A stretch of DNA of 64,000 nucleotides from Pyramidobacter sp. YE332. Its GTDB lineage: Bacteria > Synergistota > Synergistia > Synergistales > Dethiosulfovibrionaceae. The position numbers were made by a program, and so were the translations under genes. The first letter of the stretch is position 1. Every line of letters starts with the position of its first letter. The stretch covers positions 1,488,001-1,552,000 of the forward strand of contig NZ_CP133038.1 of the NCBI RefSeq assembly GCF_033060595.1. The letters run 5' to 3'. The notes under the pieces were generated by a model. It searched no databases and was not told where the DNA came from. It worked only from the letters and a program-made list of their open reading frames with translations. Shown here in pieces: positions 17,456 to 26,874 of the stretch.

Positions 17456-18670
17456 TCAATCCCATTCTTTCATCAGCAAAAAGTCACGGATATTGAAGTG
17501 TTTGATGCCGTCTCGCCCCATATCGAACTCGTCCGATGAAACGACATATTTGGGGAAATTGTCGGGGATCCCTTTGTACGCGCCAAACTCGCGTTCGACC
17601 GTCTCCCTGCCGGCAAGCAGATAGGCGACCTGCACGTACAGCTTGCTGGCTCCCCTGCTGGCGACAAAATCGATCTCTTTCGCACCGTTTCGGCCAACGT
17701 TGACGCTGTAGCCGCGGCGCAGCATTTCCGTACAGACGATGTTTTCCAGCACTTGATCCACGTCTCTCATATTTTGACCGTAAACAGCTTCGCGAATGCC
17801 ATGATCGGCAACGTAATATTTTTCATTGACCGAGAGAATTTTTTTACCGATAAGGTCCGCGCAGCTTATCCTGTTGAAAAGGAACGCATCCGTGCAGGCT
17901 CTGACATAGTTCAGAACCGTATCGTGAGCCGCGGCCCGTTTCTCGTTCTTGAAGTATTTGGAAATAGCGTACGCGCTGAAAGGATGTCCCACGTTGGCGA
18001 CAACGTAAGCGACAATGCGTTCCAGAAGATCCACGTCGCGAATTCGCACGCGGCTCACGACGTCTTTCAGAATCACGGAGTTGTAGAGTTCGCGAAGATA
18101 CTAAGCGCACGCCTCTCTGTTCTCGATCAGATGAGTCAGGAAAGGCATGCCTCCGAGCTGGATATAACTGCGAAAAGCTTCCGCAGCTCCCAGTCCCGGA
18201 TTTCTCTGCCGCGACATCTCGAGAAACTCCTCGAACGAGAAAGGATAGACGACAAATTCGACATAGCGACCGGCGAGATAAGTCGCCAACTCCCCCGAAA
18301 GCAATTTTGCATTGGAGCCCGTGATATAGATGTCGCAATCGAAATCAACGCGGCAGGAGTTGACGCATTTCTCCCAGCGTTCGACCTCCTGAATCTCGTC
18401 CAGAAACAGATACGCCTTGCCGCGAATCCCGGAAATCCTGCGTTTCAATTCCTCGTGAAGCGCTTCGGCGGTACAGAGTCCGGCGTTGTCCATTTGTTCA
18501 AAGTTGATTGAGACAAATTGCTCTCGCGAAGCCCCCATTCTCAGGATCTCATCCTGAATCAGCTCAAGCATGACGGACTTGCCGGAACGGCGCAAACCAG
18601 TCAAGACCTTTATAAGCTCATTGCCGATGAACGGCCGGATACGCTCCATGTACCGCTCCCGCTTGATCAT
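17456..18670 (-). pseudogene. ATP-binding DUF4143 (AAA_14) protein, in-frame stop
   Basis: A single reading frame of about 404 codons interrupted by one TAG at 18103-18101. The N-terminal part has Walker A TGLRRSGKS and the Walker B region YLFLDEIQEVERWE, with GSNAKLLSGE after it. The C-terminal part is the DUF4143 region (NEKYYVADHGIREA, NIVCTEMLRRGYSVNVGRNGAKEIDFV), ending in a nuclease-like fold. The two halves join without a frame change (REACA-stop-YLRELYNSVILKDV). Function of these ATPases is unknown; they are common accessory genes. A suppressed stop cannot be excluded. Confidence 0.85.
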
Positions 18671-18702
18671 AAGTCTATAACCTCCCTTTCATGGATAAAA
18701 TC

Positions 18703-18777
18703 ATTATAATTCAAATACAATCGCAAAGCAAAGTTCTGATTTTGATTTTGGCTAACATGTTAGTCAAAATCAAAATC
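18703..18777 (-). promoter_or_regulatory. -10 element and 40-bp palindrome upstream of the DUF4143 gene
   Basis: A minus-strand TATAAT (18703-18708) lies about 35 nt upstream of the start. The near-perfect 40-bp palindrome 18738-18777 (arms GATTTTGATTTTG and CAAAATCAAAATC around CTAACATGTTAG, one G:T mismatch pair) lies just upstream of it and could be an operator or a terminator hairpin. The -35 is weak. Confidence 0.5.
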
Positions 18778-19116
18778 AACAAGTTCAGATTCCCATGCAT
18801 CACAGACTTCTCGTCTTACTATCCATCAAGGATAACCTCATTAGATTTTCTGGCGCGACGGCAAAAACGAGAGCTTAGGACCGTTTTCCAATGATCGCTC
18901 CTCCCCGCTTTCCGCGCCGATGAAACCCTTAAAACTCGTCAGTTCGACTTTACGACCTTCACTTCATCAATACGCTCCCATCGCTCCAACGTGCGTCTCT
19001 CCGTCGTCTTCATTCCCATCGACTTTTTGGGACAGCCTCTTTTTTTCCGGCCCGGACAGCGCCCGCATTTTTGCGCGAGGGGAAAAGCCCGGATTTTGCA
19101 GGACATTGCAGTAAAA

Positions 19117-19132
19117 AGCTCCACGTGGAACA
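19117..19132. promoter_or_regulatory. Degenerate parS-like site
   Basis: AGCTCCACGTGGAACA matches the parS palindrome found at 2868 and 60244 at 14 of 16 positions; both mismatches are in the left arm. It lies 26 bp outside the IS30 element (12 bp from the target duplication). Confidence 0.5.
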
Positions 19133-19143
19133 TTACGGCCGGC

Positions 19144-19157
19144 AAATATGCACAGCG
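19144..19157 (+). repeat. Target-site duplication, IS30 copy 1 (left)
   Basis: AAATATGCACAGCG directly abuts the element and is repeated at 20846-20859 on the other side. Confidence 0.8.
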
Positions 19158-20845
19158 GGTAAATTTTCAGAGTAAATGCAACCTCGTCAAAGTAAATGCG
19201 ACGGGGTTGCATTTACTTTGACAGGACAAAAGCAGCAAGCAGTCATTACGAACACATAATAACGATCAAGATTGCGCTAACGGAACAAATTCAAGGGGAT
19301 GAAAAGCTGTTACGAGGAAATTGTCCGAAAAAAGTGCATACAAAAGTGATCCTCAACTGAAAGCAAAATTTTCAGTTCAGAGTTAATGCAATCAAGAAAT
19401 TAAAAAGGAGCCGTTATTTACCGGCGAGAAGAGTCCGCTTTAAACAGATATCCTGTGGCGGAATAAGTTCGAGTCCGAGTAAATGCAATACGTCCTCGCC
19501 ATACAGGTTGATAAAGATCTCTGCAGGAGATTTTCCGTTAAATTTTTTCCTCTCGTATGAGTTTATATGAGACATCATCAGGTTGATATCAGTTTGGGAT
19601 AAATTGTCGAAAGTTGTTCCCTTGGGAAGGATCCTTCGAATGAGAGTATGATTATTTTCAACCTTCGGTTTTTCCTGCGGTGCTTGTGGATTGCAATAGA
19701 ACATATATGATTTTCTTTCTCCGTCCAGACCTTTTTCGATAGCCGTCGGATTGGAAAACTCTGTACCGTTGTCAGCAAGAAGGACCTGAAACATGGACTT
19801 ATAGCGTTTCCTGCCCAGAAGAGTGAAGAGCATTGTAAAAATCTGCTCAACAGATTGAGCAGTATTTTTATCTCTCAAAAAAGCCAGCATAAAGTTGCAG
19901 TTTCTTAAGATGACAGTCAGAAGAACTTTTCCTCCTGTGGTGCCAACGACACTGTCGATTTCGGTAATAAGCATGTCCGGATGTTTCTCCGAAAAAGAGA
20001 GAAAATCATTGTAGGTACGGCCTTCACGACATTTTTTATCCACCTTCATGTTATTTCTTTTTCCCTTTCTCTTCTTAAAACGGACAGCTCGGGGCAAGTC
20101 TATTTTCCGTGCCTCTAAAATACCCGAAAGCAGGAGCCGTCTGGCGGTACTTTCAGAACAGGGAACAGTATCTCGATTATTACGGATAATATGATAGAGA
20201 GACTGCCCCTGTTTGATGAGAGGAGAGAAAAAAGAATCAATATCTGCAAGCTCGGCATCGGAGATATTGAAGCCTTCACGAGCCTCATGCAAAGTTTTCT
20301 CGTAAGAGTCATTTGCAGATTTAGCAGAATAGATCCGTTTTTTTAAAGTGCAGCGGTGACGGTTGGGGCAGCCGTTACAGACATACGGAGGAACCGAAAG
20401 CTGCGGGCAGACCTCCTCCTTAAAGTCAGGACACATCGTATTACATCTTGAGCACCGGAAACACAGTGAACGGCATTTCGGAGAGGTGTTACAAAGGGAA
20501 GTAACGGAGCAGTCATACCGGTGAAGGCAGCAGTTTGCTGTCCGGCCATAACAGCCTTTGAAGACAGTCTCTGCATGTTTTCTGATCTCTCTGGAGATCG
20601 TACTCGGCGACTTCAGAACTGTTGAGGCAATACTTCTGAGAGATTCTCGCCGGTTGAGGGCGCTTTCAATGGCTTTTCTTTCAGCCAGAGTCAAATGTTT
20701 GTTCATGATGATGAACTCCTTTCCGAGATCTGTTGTCTCGTAAGAAAGGTCTTTCATCAATTCAGACTAAATGCAAGCTTCTTTTAATTCAGATTTAATG
20801 CAACGGGGTACCGGATGTTGCGTTGCATTTACCTTGAAGAATTTC
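19158..20845 (-). mobile_element. IS30-family insertion sequence, intact copy 1
   Basis: 1688 bp, flanked by identical 14-bp repeats. The ends share an imperfect terminal inverted repeat built on AAATT and GTAAATGCAAC. Near the left end a subterminal 14-bp inverted repeat (GTCAAAGTAAATGC/GCATTTACTTTGAC) and further GTAAATGC motifs probably bind transposase. It carries one full-length transposase. A second copy lies at 55852-57537 in the opposite orientation. Boundaries were fixed by comparing both copies. Confidence 0.9.
19414..20706 (-). CDS. IS30-family transposase
   Basis: 430 residues from the ATG at 20706, which has AAAGGAG 9 nt upstream. The N-terminal helix-turn-helix (HLTLAERKAIESALNRRES, SPSTISREIRKHAE) is typical of IS30. 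A Cys-rich segment (residues 50-110) follows, then the DDE catalytic core with ITEIDSVVG, LLADNGTEFSNP and a region with KPKVENNHTLIRRILPKGT. This copy is uninterrupted, with six T at the site where the second copy has five. It catalyses transposition of this element. Confidence 0.93.
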   Translation of the reverse strand: MNKHLTLAERKAIESALNRRESLRSIASTVLKSPSTISREIRKHAETVFKGCYGRTANCCLHRYDCSVTSLCNTSPKCRSLCFRCSRCNTMCPDFKEEVCPQLSVPPYVCNGCPNRHRCTLKKRIYSAKSANDSYEKTLHEAREGFNISDAELADIDSFFSPLIKQGQSLYHIIRNNRDTVPCSESTARRLLLSGILEARKIDLPRAVRFKKRKGKRNNMKVDKKCREGRTYNDFLSFSEKHPDMLITEIDSVVGTTGGKVLLTVILRNCNFMLAFLRDKNTAQSVEQIFTMLFTLLGRKRYKSMFQVLLADNGTEFSNPTAIEKGLDGERKSYMFYCNPQAPQEKPKVENNHTLIRRILPKGTTFDNLSQTDINLMMSHINSYERKKFNGKSPAEIFINLYGEDVLHLLGLELIPPQDICLKRTLLAGK

Positions 20846-20859
20846 AAATATGCACAGCG
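20846..20859 (+). repeat. Target-site duplication, IS30 copy 1 (right)
   Basis: AAATATGCACAGCG, identical to 19144-19157. A preceding C is also shared, so the duplication is 14-15 bp. Confidence 0.8.
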
Positions 20860-20882
20860 ACTTTTCCCGGCTCAGGGCTCGA

Positions 20883-20912
20883 CTGGCATTTTTCCGGAAC
20901 TTTTCGTATAAT
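20883..20912 (+). promoter_or_regulatory. Promoter of the GT2 gene, copy 1 of a repeated promoter
   Basis: CTGGCA (20883-20888), 18-nt spacer containing TTTTTCCGGAAC, TATAAT (20907-20912). The same 30-bp arrangement with few changes recurs at 22664-22693 before wzm, which supports it as a real, shared promoter. Confidence 0.65.
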
Positions 20913-21004
20913 GAACAAATCTTGCAGATACTGACTTCAATCAGATACTGACTTCCACTTTGCTTTTCGTCAAAACGATTCTTGTTCGCAAAGGATGGTT
21001 CAGC

Positions 21005-21760
21005 ATGAATCCAGCGCTTTGCTCGGTCATTATTCCCGCTTCGAAGGCGGAAAGAACGATCTCGCTCGCCCTCGACAGCCTGATCGCCCAAACCTGCCCC
21101 GACTGGCGCGCGTTCGTCATCGTCGACGGCCCGGAAGGCAACGATGCAACGTTAAAGATCGCCAACGACTACGCAGTGCGTGACCGTCGTTTTGAAGTCC
21201 TGTGCAACCGGCAAAACCTCGGCGCCGCCGACTCCCGCAACCGTGGCGTCCGTGCCGCCAAGACCCCCTGGATCGCTTTTCTCGACAGCGACGACGTCTT
21301 CCATCCCGACAAGCTCGAACGGCAGCTTGCCTTGGCGGAGCAAAAAGGCGCTTCCTTCCTGTGCAGCGCCTACAACATGATTTCTTACCCGGCGCGGACT
21401 CTGTGCAAAGTGTCGCGTGTTCCCCCGCGGATCGCCCGCGGCGATCTGATCAAATGGAACTCCATCGGCTGCTCCACCGTCATGCTCCGCAGCGAACTGG
21501 CGCGAAAGTACCCCATGGACGCCCGCGCCATTCACGAAGATTACCTGTGCTGGCTCCAGTGTCTCCAAGAGTGCGACTGCTTTGCCTGCCAGGAATCGCT
21601 GACCGATACCCTGATCCTCCCCGGCTCCCGCAACCACAGCAAGCTCCGCGCCGCCAGAGGCGTATGGGAAATTTATCGGCAACATCTGGGACTGAGCGCG
21701 CTCCGATCAATAGAGTACATGTGCGGATACGCGATCCGGGGATTCTTGAAATATATCTAA
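21005..21760 (+). CDS. Family 2 glycosyltransferase
   Basis: 251 residues from the ATG at 21005 (AAAGGATGG upstream). GT-A fold signatures: CSVIIPASKAERTISLALDSL, FVIVDGPEGND, and the DxD-type motif AFLDSDDVFHPDKLERQL. It has a later CWLQCLQECD segment and a short C-terminal hydrophobic region. It probably adds a sugar to the surface glycan exported by the wzm/wzt pair just downstream. Donor and acceptor cannot be read from sequence. Confidence 0.88.
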   Translation: MNPALCSVIIPASKAERTISLALDSLIAQTCPDWRAFVIVDGPEGNDATLKIANDYAVRDRRFEVLCNRQNLGAADSRNRGVRAAKTPWIAFLDSDDVFHPDKLERQLALAEQKGASFLCSAYNMISYPARTLCKVSRVPPRIARGDLIKWNSIGCSTVMLRSELARKYPMDARAIHEDYLCWLQCLQECDCFACQESLTDTLILPGSRNHSKLRAARGVWEIYRQHLGLSALRSIEYMCGYAIRGFLKYI

Positions 21761-21849
21761 ACTCGGGGCGTCCCCGAACAGTCATCGAGCTTTTGGGCTC
21801 CGGCGTGACCGGCGCTTTTTTTAGAGTTTCACGGCCGCAGACATAAAAA

Positions 21850-21893
21850 AACGCCCGAAGCGAACGCATTGTGTCCGTTCGCCTCGGGCGTTT
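21850..21893. terminator. Bidirectional terminator after the GT2 gene
   Basis: Long hairpin: AACGCCCGA and GCGAACG pair with CGTTCGC and CGGGCGTT, with an A-run on the left and TTTG on the right. It separates the plus-strand GT gene from the minus-strand DUF2922 gene. Confidence 0.75.
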
Positions 21894-21991
21894 GTCATCG
21901 CGCGCGGAAGGAAAAACTCTCCAGCGCCTCTATTTTTATGGCGGCGCTCCGCGGAGCGCCGCTCTTGTTTTCGGTTTATCCGTTATCCGTT

Positions 21992-22207
21992 TTACTCGTT
22001 ATCCAGCAGCACCGTGGTGGTGCGCTCGGTCACTTCCGCCTTGAGCGCGCCGGTCAGCGCGTCGTCGAACGCCGCGCCGGCTCCGACGATGGCGTTCATG
22101 CAGCCGGTCACCGTCTCCGCGTTCAGATCGTCCTTCACATCGGATACCGAAATGGTGCGCTTGCCGCCGCTGGCCAGGCCGAATTTCATCGCAAGGGTCT
22201 TGGGCAT
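21992..22207 (-). CDS. DUF2922 small protein
   Basis: 71 residues from the ATG at 22207 with a perfect AAAGGAGGTGA upstream. The pattern MPKTLAMKFGLASGGKRTIS, then VTGCMNAIVGAGAAF, with a closing hydrophobic/acidic tail, matches DUF2922. These proteins almost always pair with DUF1659 genes, as here. Function is unknown. It lies on the strand opposite the polysaccharide genes. Confidence 0.82.
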   Translation of the reverse strand: MPKTLAMKFGLASGGKRTISVSDVKDDLNAETVTGCMNAIVGAGAAFDDALTGALKAEVTERTTTVLLDNE

Positions 22208-22246
22208 CCCCGTCACCTCCTTTCGTTTTTCCCGTCACAAACCGCC

Positions 22247-22471
22247 TTATTCGGCGGAAACCACGTTCTCGTCAACGCGCAGCACTTCCAGCACCGGGTT
22301 GCTGATCACCGTGCCGATCGCGCCCGCCACGTCGAGCAGCTGCTGGCCTTCGGCCCCTTCCCGGATGCCGGCCAGGGAAATGCTCTTTACCTTGTCGGCG
22401 CCGTTCTCCAACGTGCCGGCCTTAGTTTTGATCCGCAGTTTGCAGTTCGCAAGAACAATCTGTGCAGCCAT
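22247..22471 (-). CDS. DUF1659 small protein
   Basis: 74 residues from the ATG at 22471 with AAAGGAGGTGA upstream. The sequence MAAQIVLANCKLRIKTKAG, then KSISLAGIREGAEGQQLLDV, matches DUF1659. It is 39 nt upstream of the DUF2922 gene and surely co-transcribed. The very strong ribosome-binding sites of both suggest high expression. Function unknown. Confidence 0.82.
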   Translation of the reverse strand: MAAQIVLANCKLRIKTKAGTLENGADKVKSISLAGIREGAEGQQLLDVAGAIGTVISNPVLEVLRVDENVVSAE

Positions 22472-22663
22472 CGTTCTCACCTCCTTTCCCGTTACATCAC
22501 CAAGAGTGCTTTTCCATCGTCTAAATTACAACCAGTTGTCTTTTCCGAAGAGAATTTTCCCTTCCGCGCCTCGCCACTTCGCGCGGCGGTGCGCCCGTGA
22601 AACGAACCGACCGGCGGACGCCGCGCCAGCGCGCCCGACAAAACAGGATCCGATCGGTGCAAA
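22472..22663. other. Spacer between DUF1659 and the wzm promoter
   Basis: About 190 bp holding the divergent upstream regions. A promoter for DUF1659/DUF2922 must lie here on the minus strand, but no convincing hexamer pair was seen. Confidence 0.3.
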
Positions 22664-22693
22664 CTGGCATTTTTCCGGAACCTTGCGTATAAT
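22664..22693 (+). promoter_or_regulatory. Promoter of wzm/wzt, copy 2 of a repeated promoter
   Basis: CTGGCA (22664-22669), 18-nt spacer, TATAAT (22688-22693); nearly the same sequence as 20883-20912. About 185 bp of leader separate it from wzm. Confidence 0.65.
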
Positions 22694-22878
22694 GAGCACG
22701 TCGTGCCGCCTGCCAATTTAAGATCCATGCAGGCCGTCTTGAAGATTCGAAGTAAGGGAAACCGTTCGTACCGGACATATGAAGCCGCCATAAAAAGCGG
22801 CTGCGGAACAACGCCGCTCAGTTCGAAAACAGCTATCCCCATAACCGTTAGATATCATGCCAAAGCAAGGAGCGTCTC

Positions 22879-23646
22879 ATGCTTGAAAAATACAAAAAAC
22901 ACCAGTTCCTCTTTGAGGAACTGGTGAAGCGCGATTTCAAGAAAAAATACAAACGAACCGTTCTCGGAATGGGATGGAGCATTCTTTCGCCGCTCGTGAC
23001 CTTGCTGGTCATGCGGCTTGTCTTCACCCACTTTTTTGGACGCACCATGTCGCACTACACGACGTACCTTTTCTGCGGCAACCTGGTTTTTGCCTATTTC
23101 AGCGAATCCACGTCGCAGGGCATGACCTCGCTCCTCGGCAACGCCGCGATTTTTACCAAGGTCAACGTCCCCAAGTATCTGTTTCTCCTCTCCAAAAACT
23201 GTCAGACCCTGATCAATTTTGGCCTGACTCTTGTCGTCTTCTTCATTTTTTGCCTGCTCGACCACATTGTCTTCACGTGGAAATTTGCCTTTCTCCTCTA
23301 TCCCGTCGCGCTGCTGATGCTGTTCAACATCGGCATGGGCCTGGTGCTGTCGGCGCTGTACGTTTTTTTCCGCGACATTCAATATCTGTGGTCGATTTTT
23401 TCCCAGCTGCTCATGTACGTGTCCGCCATCTTTTACAGCATCGACAGCTTCAGCCCTATGGCTCAGCGCGTTTTTCTGCTGAATCCTGTTTATCTGTTCA
23501 TCCGCTACTTCCGCTCGATCGTCATCGACGCGAGGGTCCCCAACGCCGGCTTCCACCTTCTGATGGCTTTCGACGTTTCGGTCGTCGTCCTTTTCGGCTG
23601 TTGGATGTACCGCCGGTACAACGCCGAATTCCTTTATTACGTGTAG
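22879..23646 (+). CDS. wzm: ABC-2 polysaccharide exporter permease (Wzm-like)
   Basis: 255 residues with six predicted membrane segments (LSPLVTLLVMRLVFTHFF, LTLVVFFIFCLL, FLLYPVALLMLFNIGMG, LVLSALYVFFRDIQYLW and others). The N-terminal ELVKRDFKKKYKRTVLG and the LNPVYLFIRYFRS segment are typical of Wzm/TagG-type permeases. With the Wzt ATPase it should move undecaprenyl-linked glycan across the inner membrane. AAGGAG lies 7 nt before the ATG. Twelve nt separate it from wzt. Confidence 0.92.
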   Translation: MLEKYKKHQFLFEELVKRDFKKKYKRTVLGMGWSILSPLVTLLVMRLVFTHFFGRTMSHYTTYLFCGNLVFAYFSESTSQGMTSLLGNAAIFTKVNVPKYLFLLSKNCQTLINFGLTLVVFFIFCLLDHIVFTWKFAFLLYPVALLMLFNIGMGLVLSALYVFFRDIQYLWSIFSQLLMYVSAIFYSIDSFSPMAQRVFLLNPVYLFIRYFRSIVIDARVPNAGFHLLMAFDVSVVVLFGCWMYRRYNAEFLYYV

Positions 23647-23658
23647 CGGGTGATCGAC

Positions 23659-24408
23659 ATGTCAGTCATCGAATTAAACGACGTCTCGATCCGTTACAAA
23701 GTCGGGGACTTCAAAGCTATCGGGCTTAAAGAATACGTCATTCGCAGAATCAAGCGGAATTATCACGTTCAGGAGTTCTGGGCCGACCGGCATATCACGT
23801 TTTCTCTGAAAAAGGGAGATATGCTCGGCATCGTCGGAGCCAACGGAGCCGGGAAATCGACCTTGCTCAAAGCGATCGCCGGCATCATGACCCCGACGGA
23901 AGGCGCCGTGATCACGCACGGCAATATCGCCGCGCTGCTGGAACTCGCCAGCGGTTTCGACGGCGAGCTGACCGTTCGCGAGAACACGCACCTGCGCGGC
24001 GCCATGCTGGGCTACACCCGTAAGTTCATGAACGAAAAATACGAAGAGATCGTCGGCTTCGCGGAACTTGCCGACTTTCAGGACCGGCCGTTCAAGCAGC
24101 TTTCCTCGGGAATGAAATCGCGCCTCGCTTTTTCCATCGCCTCGCTCGTCGATCCCGACATCCTCATTCTCGACGAAGTGCTGTCCGTCGGCGACGGCGC
24201 GTTCCGCAAGCGCAGCGAAGAAAAAATGATGGAGATCATCCGCGGCGGCGCGACCACCATTCTGGTATCCCATTCGCTCGAGCAAGTTCGCGCCTTGTGC
24301 AACAAAGTGTTGTGGCTGCACAAGGGGCGGCAGGTCGAATTCGGGGACCGGGTAGACGACATCTGCGCGCGCTATCAAGATTTCCTCGATAAAAAAATTC
24401 AGTTATAA
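23659..24408 (+). CDS. wzt: ABC polysaccharide exporter ATPase (Wzt-like)
   Basis: 249 residues from the ATG at 23659; a GTG at 23650 is in frame. Walker A GANGAGKST, signature FKQLSSGMKSR, Walker B DPDILILDEVLSVGD, and the H-loop LVSHSLEQV are intact. It lacks the long C-terminal carbohydrate-binding domain of O9a-type Wzt, so substrate recognition probably does not depend on a terminal cap. It works with the adjacent permease. Confidence 0.93.
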   Translation: MSVIELNDVSIRYKVGDFKAIGLKEYVIRRIKRNYHVQEFWADRHITFSLKKGDMLGIVGANGAGKSTLLKAIAGIMTPTEGAVITHGNIAALLELASGFDGELTVRENTHLRGAMLGYTRKFMNEKYEEIVGFAELADFQDRPFKQLSSGMKSRLAFSIASLVDPDILILDEVLSVGDGAFRKRSEEKMMEIIRGGATTILVSHSLEQVRALCNKVLWLHKGRQVEFGDRVDDICARYQDFLDKKIQL

Positions 24409-24415
24409 CCGTCAA

Positions 24416-24465
24416 AAAACAAGGCGCTCACCCGAAAAAAATCCTGCCGGGCAAGCGCCTTGTTT
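24416..24465. terminator. Terminator hairpin after wzt
   Basis: AACAAGGCGCT pairs with AGCGCCTTGTT around a loop, with A- and T-rich flanks. It lies between converging genes (wzt plus, rmlB remnant minus) and can serve both. Confidence 0.65.
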
Positions 24466-24477
24466 GCGTTGAACTTT

Positions 24478-24675
24478 TCAGCGTTCCTCATACATCTTGG
24501 CATAGTAATTCCGATATTCGCCGCTGATGATGTGCCGCCACCATTCCTTGTGCGACAGATACCACCGTACGGTCCTGCGAATCCCCTCGTCGAACGTCGT
24601 TTCCGGCAGCCAGCCCAATTCCGCGTGGATTTTGGCCGGATCGATCGCGTAGCGCAGATCGTGCCCCGGGCGACA
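24478..24675 (-). pseudogene. 3' remnant of a second rmlB
   Basis: About 65 C-terminal codons of dTDP-glucose 4,6-dehydratase: [36 protein letters not shown] and [10 protein letters not shown]-stop. It closely parallels the C-terminus of the rmlB at 24933 but is GC-richer and diverged. It has no 5' part; at 24671 it runs into a wzt fragment on the other strand, so it is a recombination scar. Confidence 0.85.
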
Positions 24676-24783
24676 AAGTACTGTGGTTGCACGAGAGAGA
24701 GCAAATCGAATTCGGAGACCAGATAAACGACATTTGCCCCGACCACGGAAAGCTTCTGAACAGGATATGGAATTTTATACTTT
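24671..24783 (+). pseudogene. 3' remnant of a second wzt
   Basis: Reads [10 protein letters not shown], then [11 protein letters not shown], and ends WNFIL-stop. This matches the last about 35 residues of the wzt at 24300-24408 (NKVLWLHKGR, VEFGDRVDDIC). It is only a fragment, fused at its 5' end to the rmlB remnant. Confidence 0.75.
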
Positions 24784-24798
24784 AAAAAAACACTTTTC

Positions 24799-24857
24799 AT
24801 GATAAACATTGGAGTGAGGCATACGGCAAACGCCAGCCTCACTCCAATGTTTATCAT
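24799..24857. terminator. Perfect 22-bp inverted repeat
   Basis: Arms at 24799-24820 and 24836-24857 (core AACATTGGAGTGAGGC) pair perfectly around a 15-nt loop; AT-rich sequence flanks it. It sits downstream of the minus-strand rmlB and of the plus-strand wzt fragment, so it is probably a bidirectional terminator. Confidence 0.6.
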
Positions 24858-24932
24858 ACGCGCCTTTTTGTACATTGCTTCCTTGCGATGTTGTCCTGCC
24901 AGCCCCAGGAGCGTATATCAAATAACTCCATT

Positions 24933-25989
24933 TTATCTGCCCTGATACATTTTATTATAATATTTCATATAATCACCGGATGTAACATTCCTTACCCAGT
25001 CCGTATGGGTTAGATACCACCGGATGGTTTCGCGGATTCCTTGCTCAAAAGTATAAGCCGGGGACCACCCCAGCTGCGTAGTGATCTTGGTGTTGTCGAT
25101 GGCGTATCGCCGGTCGTGGCCGGGGCGGTCCTTCACGTGAGTTATCAATTCCTCGTTTTTCCCCAATTCCTTGAGAATCAAACGCACGATTTCAAGATTG
25201 GCCTTTTCGTTGTTACCGCCAATGTTGTACACCTGCCCCGCCGCCCCTTTTTCAAAACAGTGGCAATGGCGGCACAATGGTCGGACACATGGAGCCAGTC
25301 TCGGATTTGCATACCGTCACCGTAGACGGGCAGCGGCTTGTTCTGGAGAGCATTGTTGATCATTAGGGGGATCAGCTTTTCCGGGAACTGATATGGACCG
25401 TAGTTGTTGGAGCAGCGAGTAACATTTACCGGCAACCCATAAGTCTCGTGGTAGGCGCGTACGATCATATCCGCGCTTGCTTTGGACGCGGAATAGGGAC
25501 TATTCGGGGAGAGGGGCGTATCCTCAGTAAATATTCCAGTAGCCCCCAGAGCACCGTATACCTCATCGGTAGACACTTGCAAGTATCTCGTACCCCGGCG
25601 GTATTCCCTGGAATATTTGTCCCCAAGATGAAGTTTCCAACGCCTTTTTGCGACTTCCAACAGCGTCTGGGTACCCATAATATTGGTAGCAAAAAATACC
25701 TCGGGCGTTTCAATACTTCGGTCTACATGGCTCTCGGCGGCAAAATGAACAACCGTGTCAAAGTCATACTCATCGAACAGACGCTCTACCAACACTTTGT
25801 CGCAGATATTTCCCCTTACGAAGCGGTAGCGCGGGTCGGACTCCACCTTACTTAAATTTTCCAGATTACCTGCGTAAGTGAGGGCGTCCAAATTTACCAG
25901 AACCTCGATATCGGAAGAATAAGAAAGAATATGGCGTACAAAGTTGGACCCGATAAACCCTGCTCCTCCTGTAACAAGCACGGATTTCA

Positions 25990-25990
<1 letters not shown>
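24933..25990 (-). pseudogene. rmlB: dTDP-glucose 4,6-dehydratase with one frameshift
   Basis: The N-terminal 250 codons are normal: SDR NAD site VTGGAGFIGSNF, HFAAESHVDRSI, and the catalytic YSASKASAD. Near 25247 the frame changes: a G run is one base short, so VLKKG continues in another frame as [18 protein letters not shown], ending YNKMYQGR. With one extra G the protein would be about 352 residues, the normal length. It makes dTDP-4-keto-6-deoxyglucose for rhamnose or related sugars. The defect may be real, phase-variable or an assembly error. The start overlaps the rmlA stop by 1 nt. Confidence 0.88.
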
Positions 25991-26862
<872 letters not shown>

Positions 26863-26874
26863 CGTTCGCCGCCC

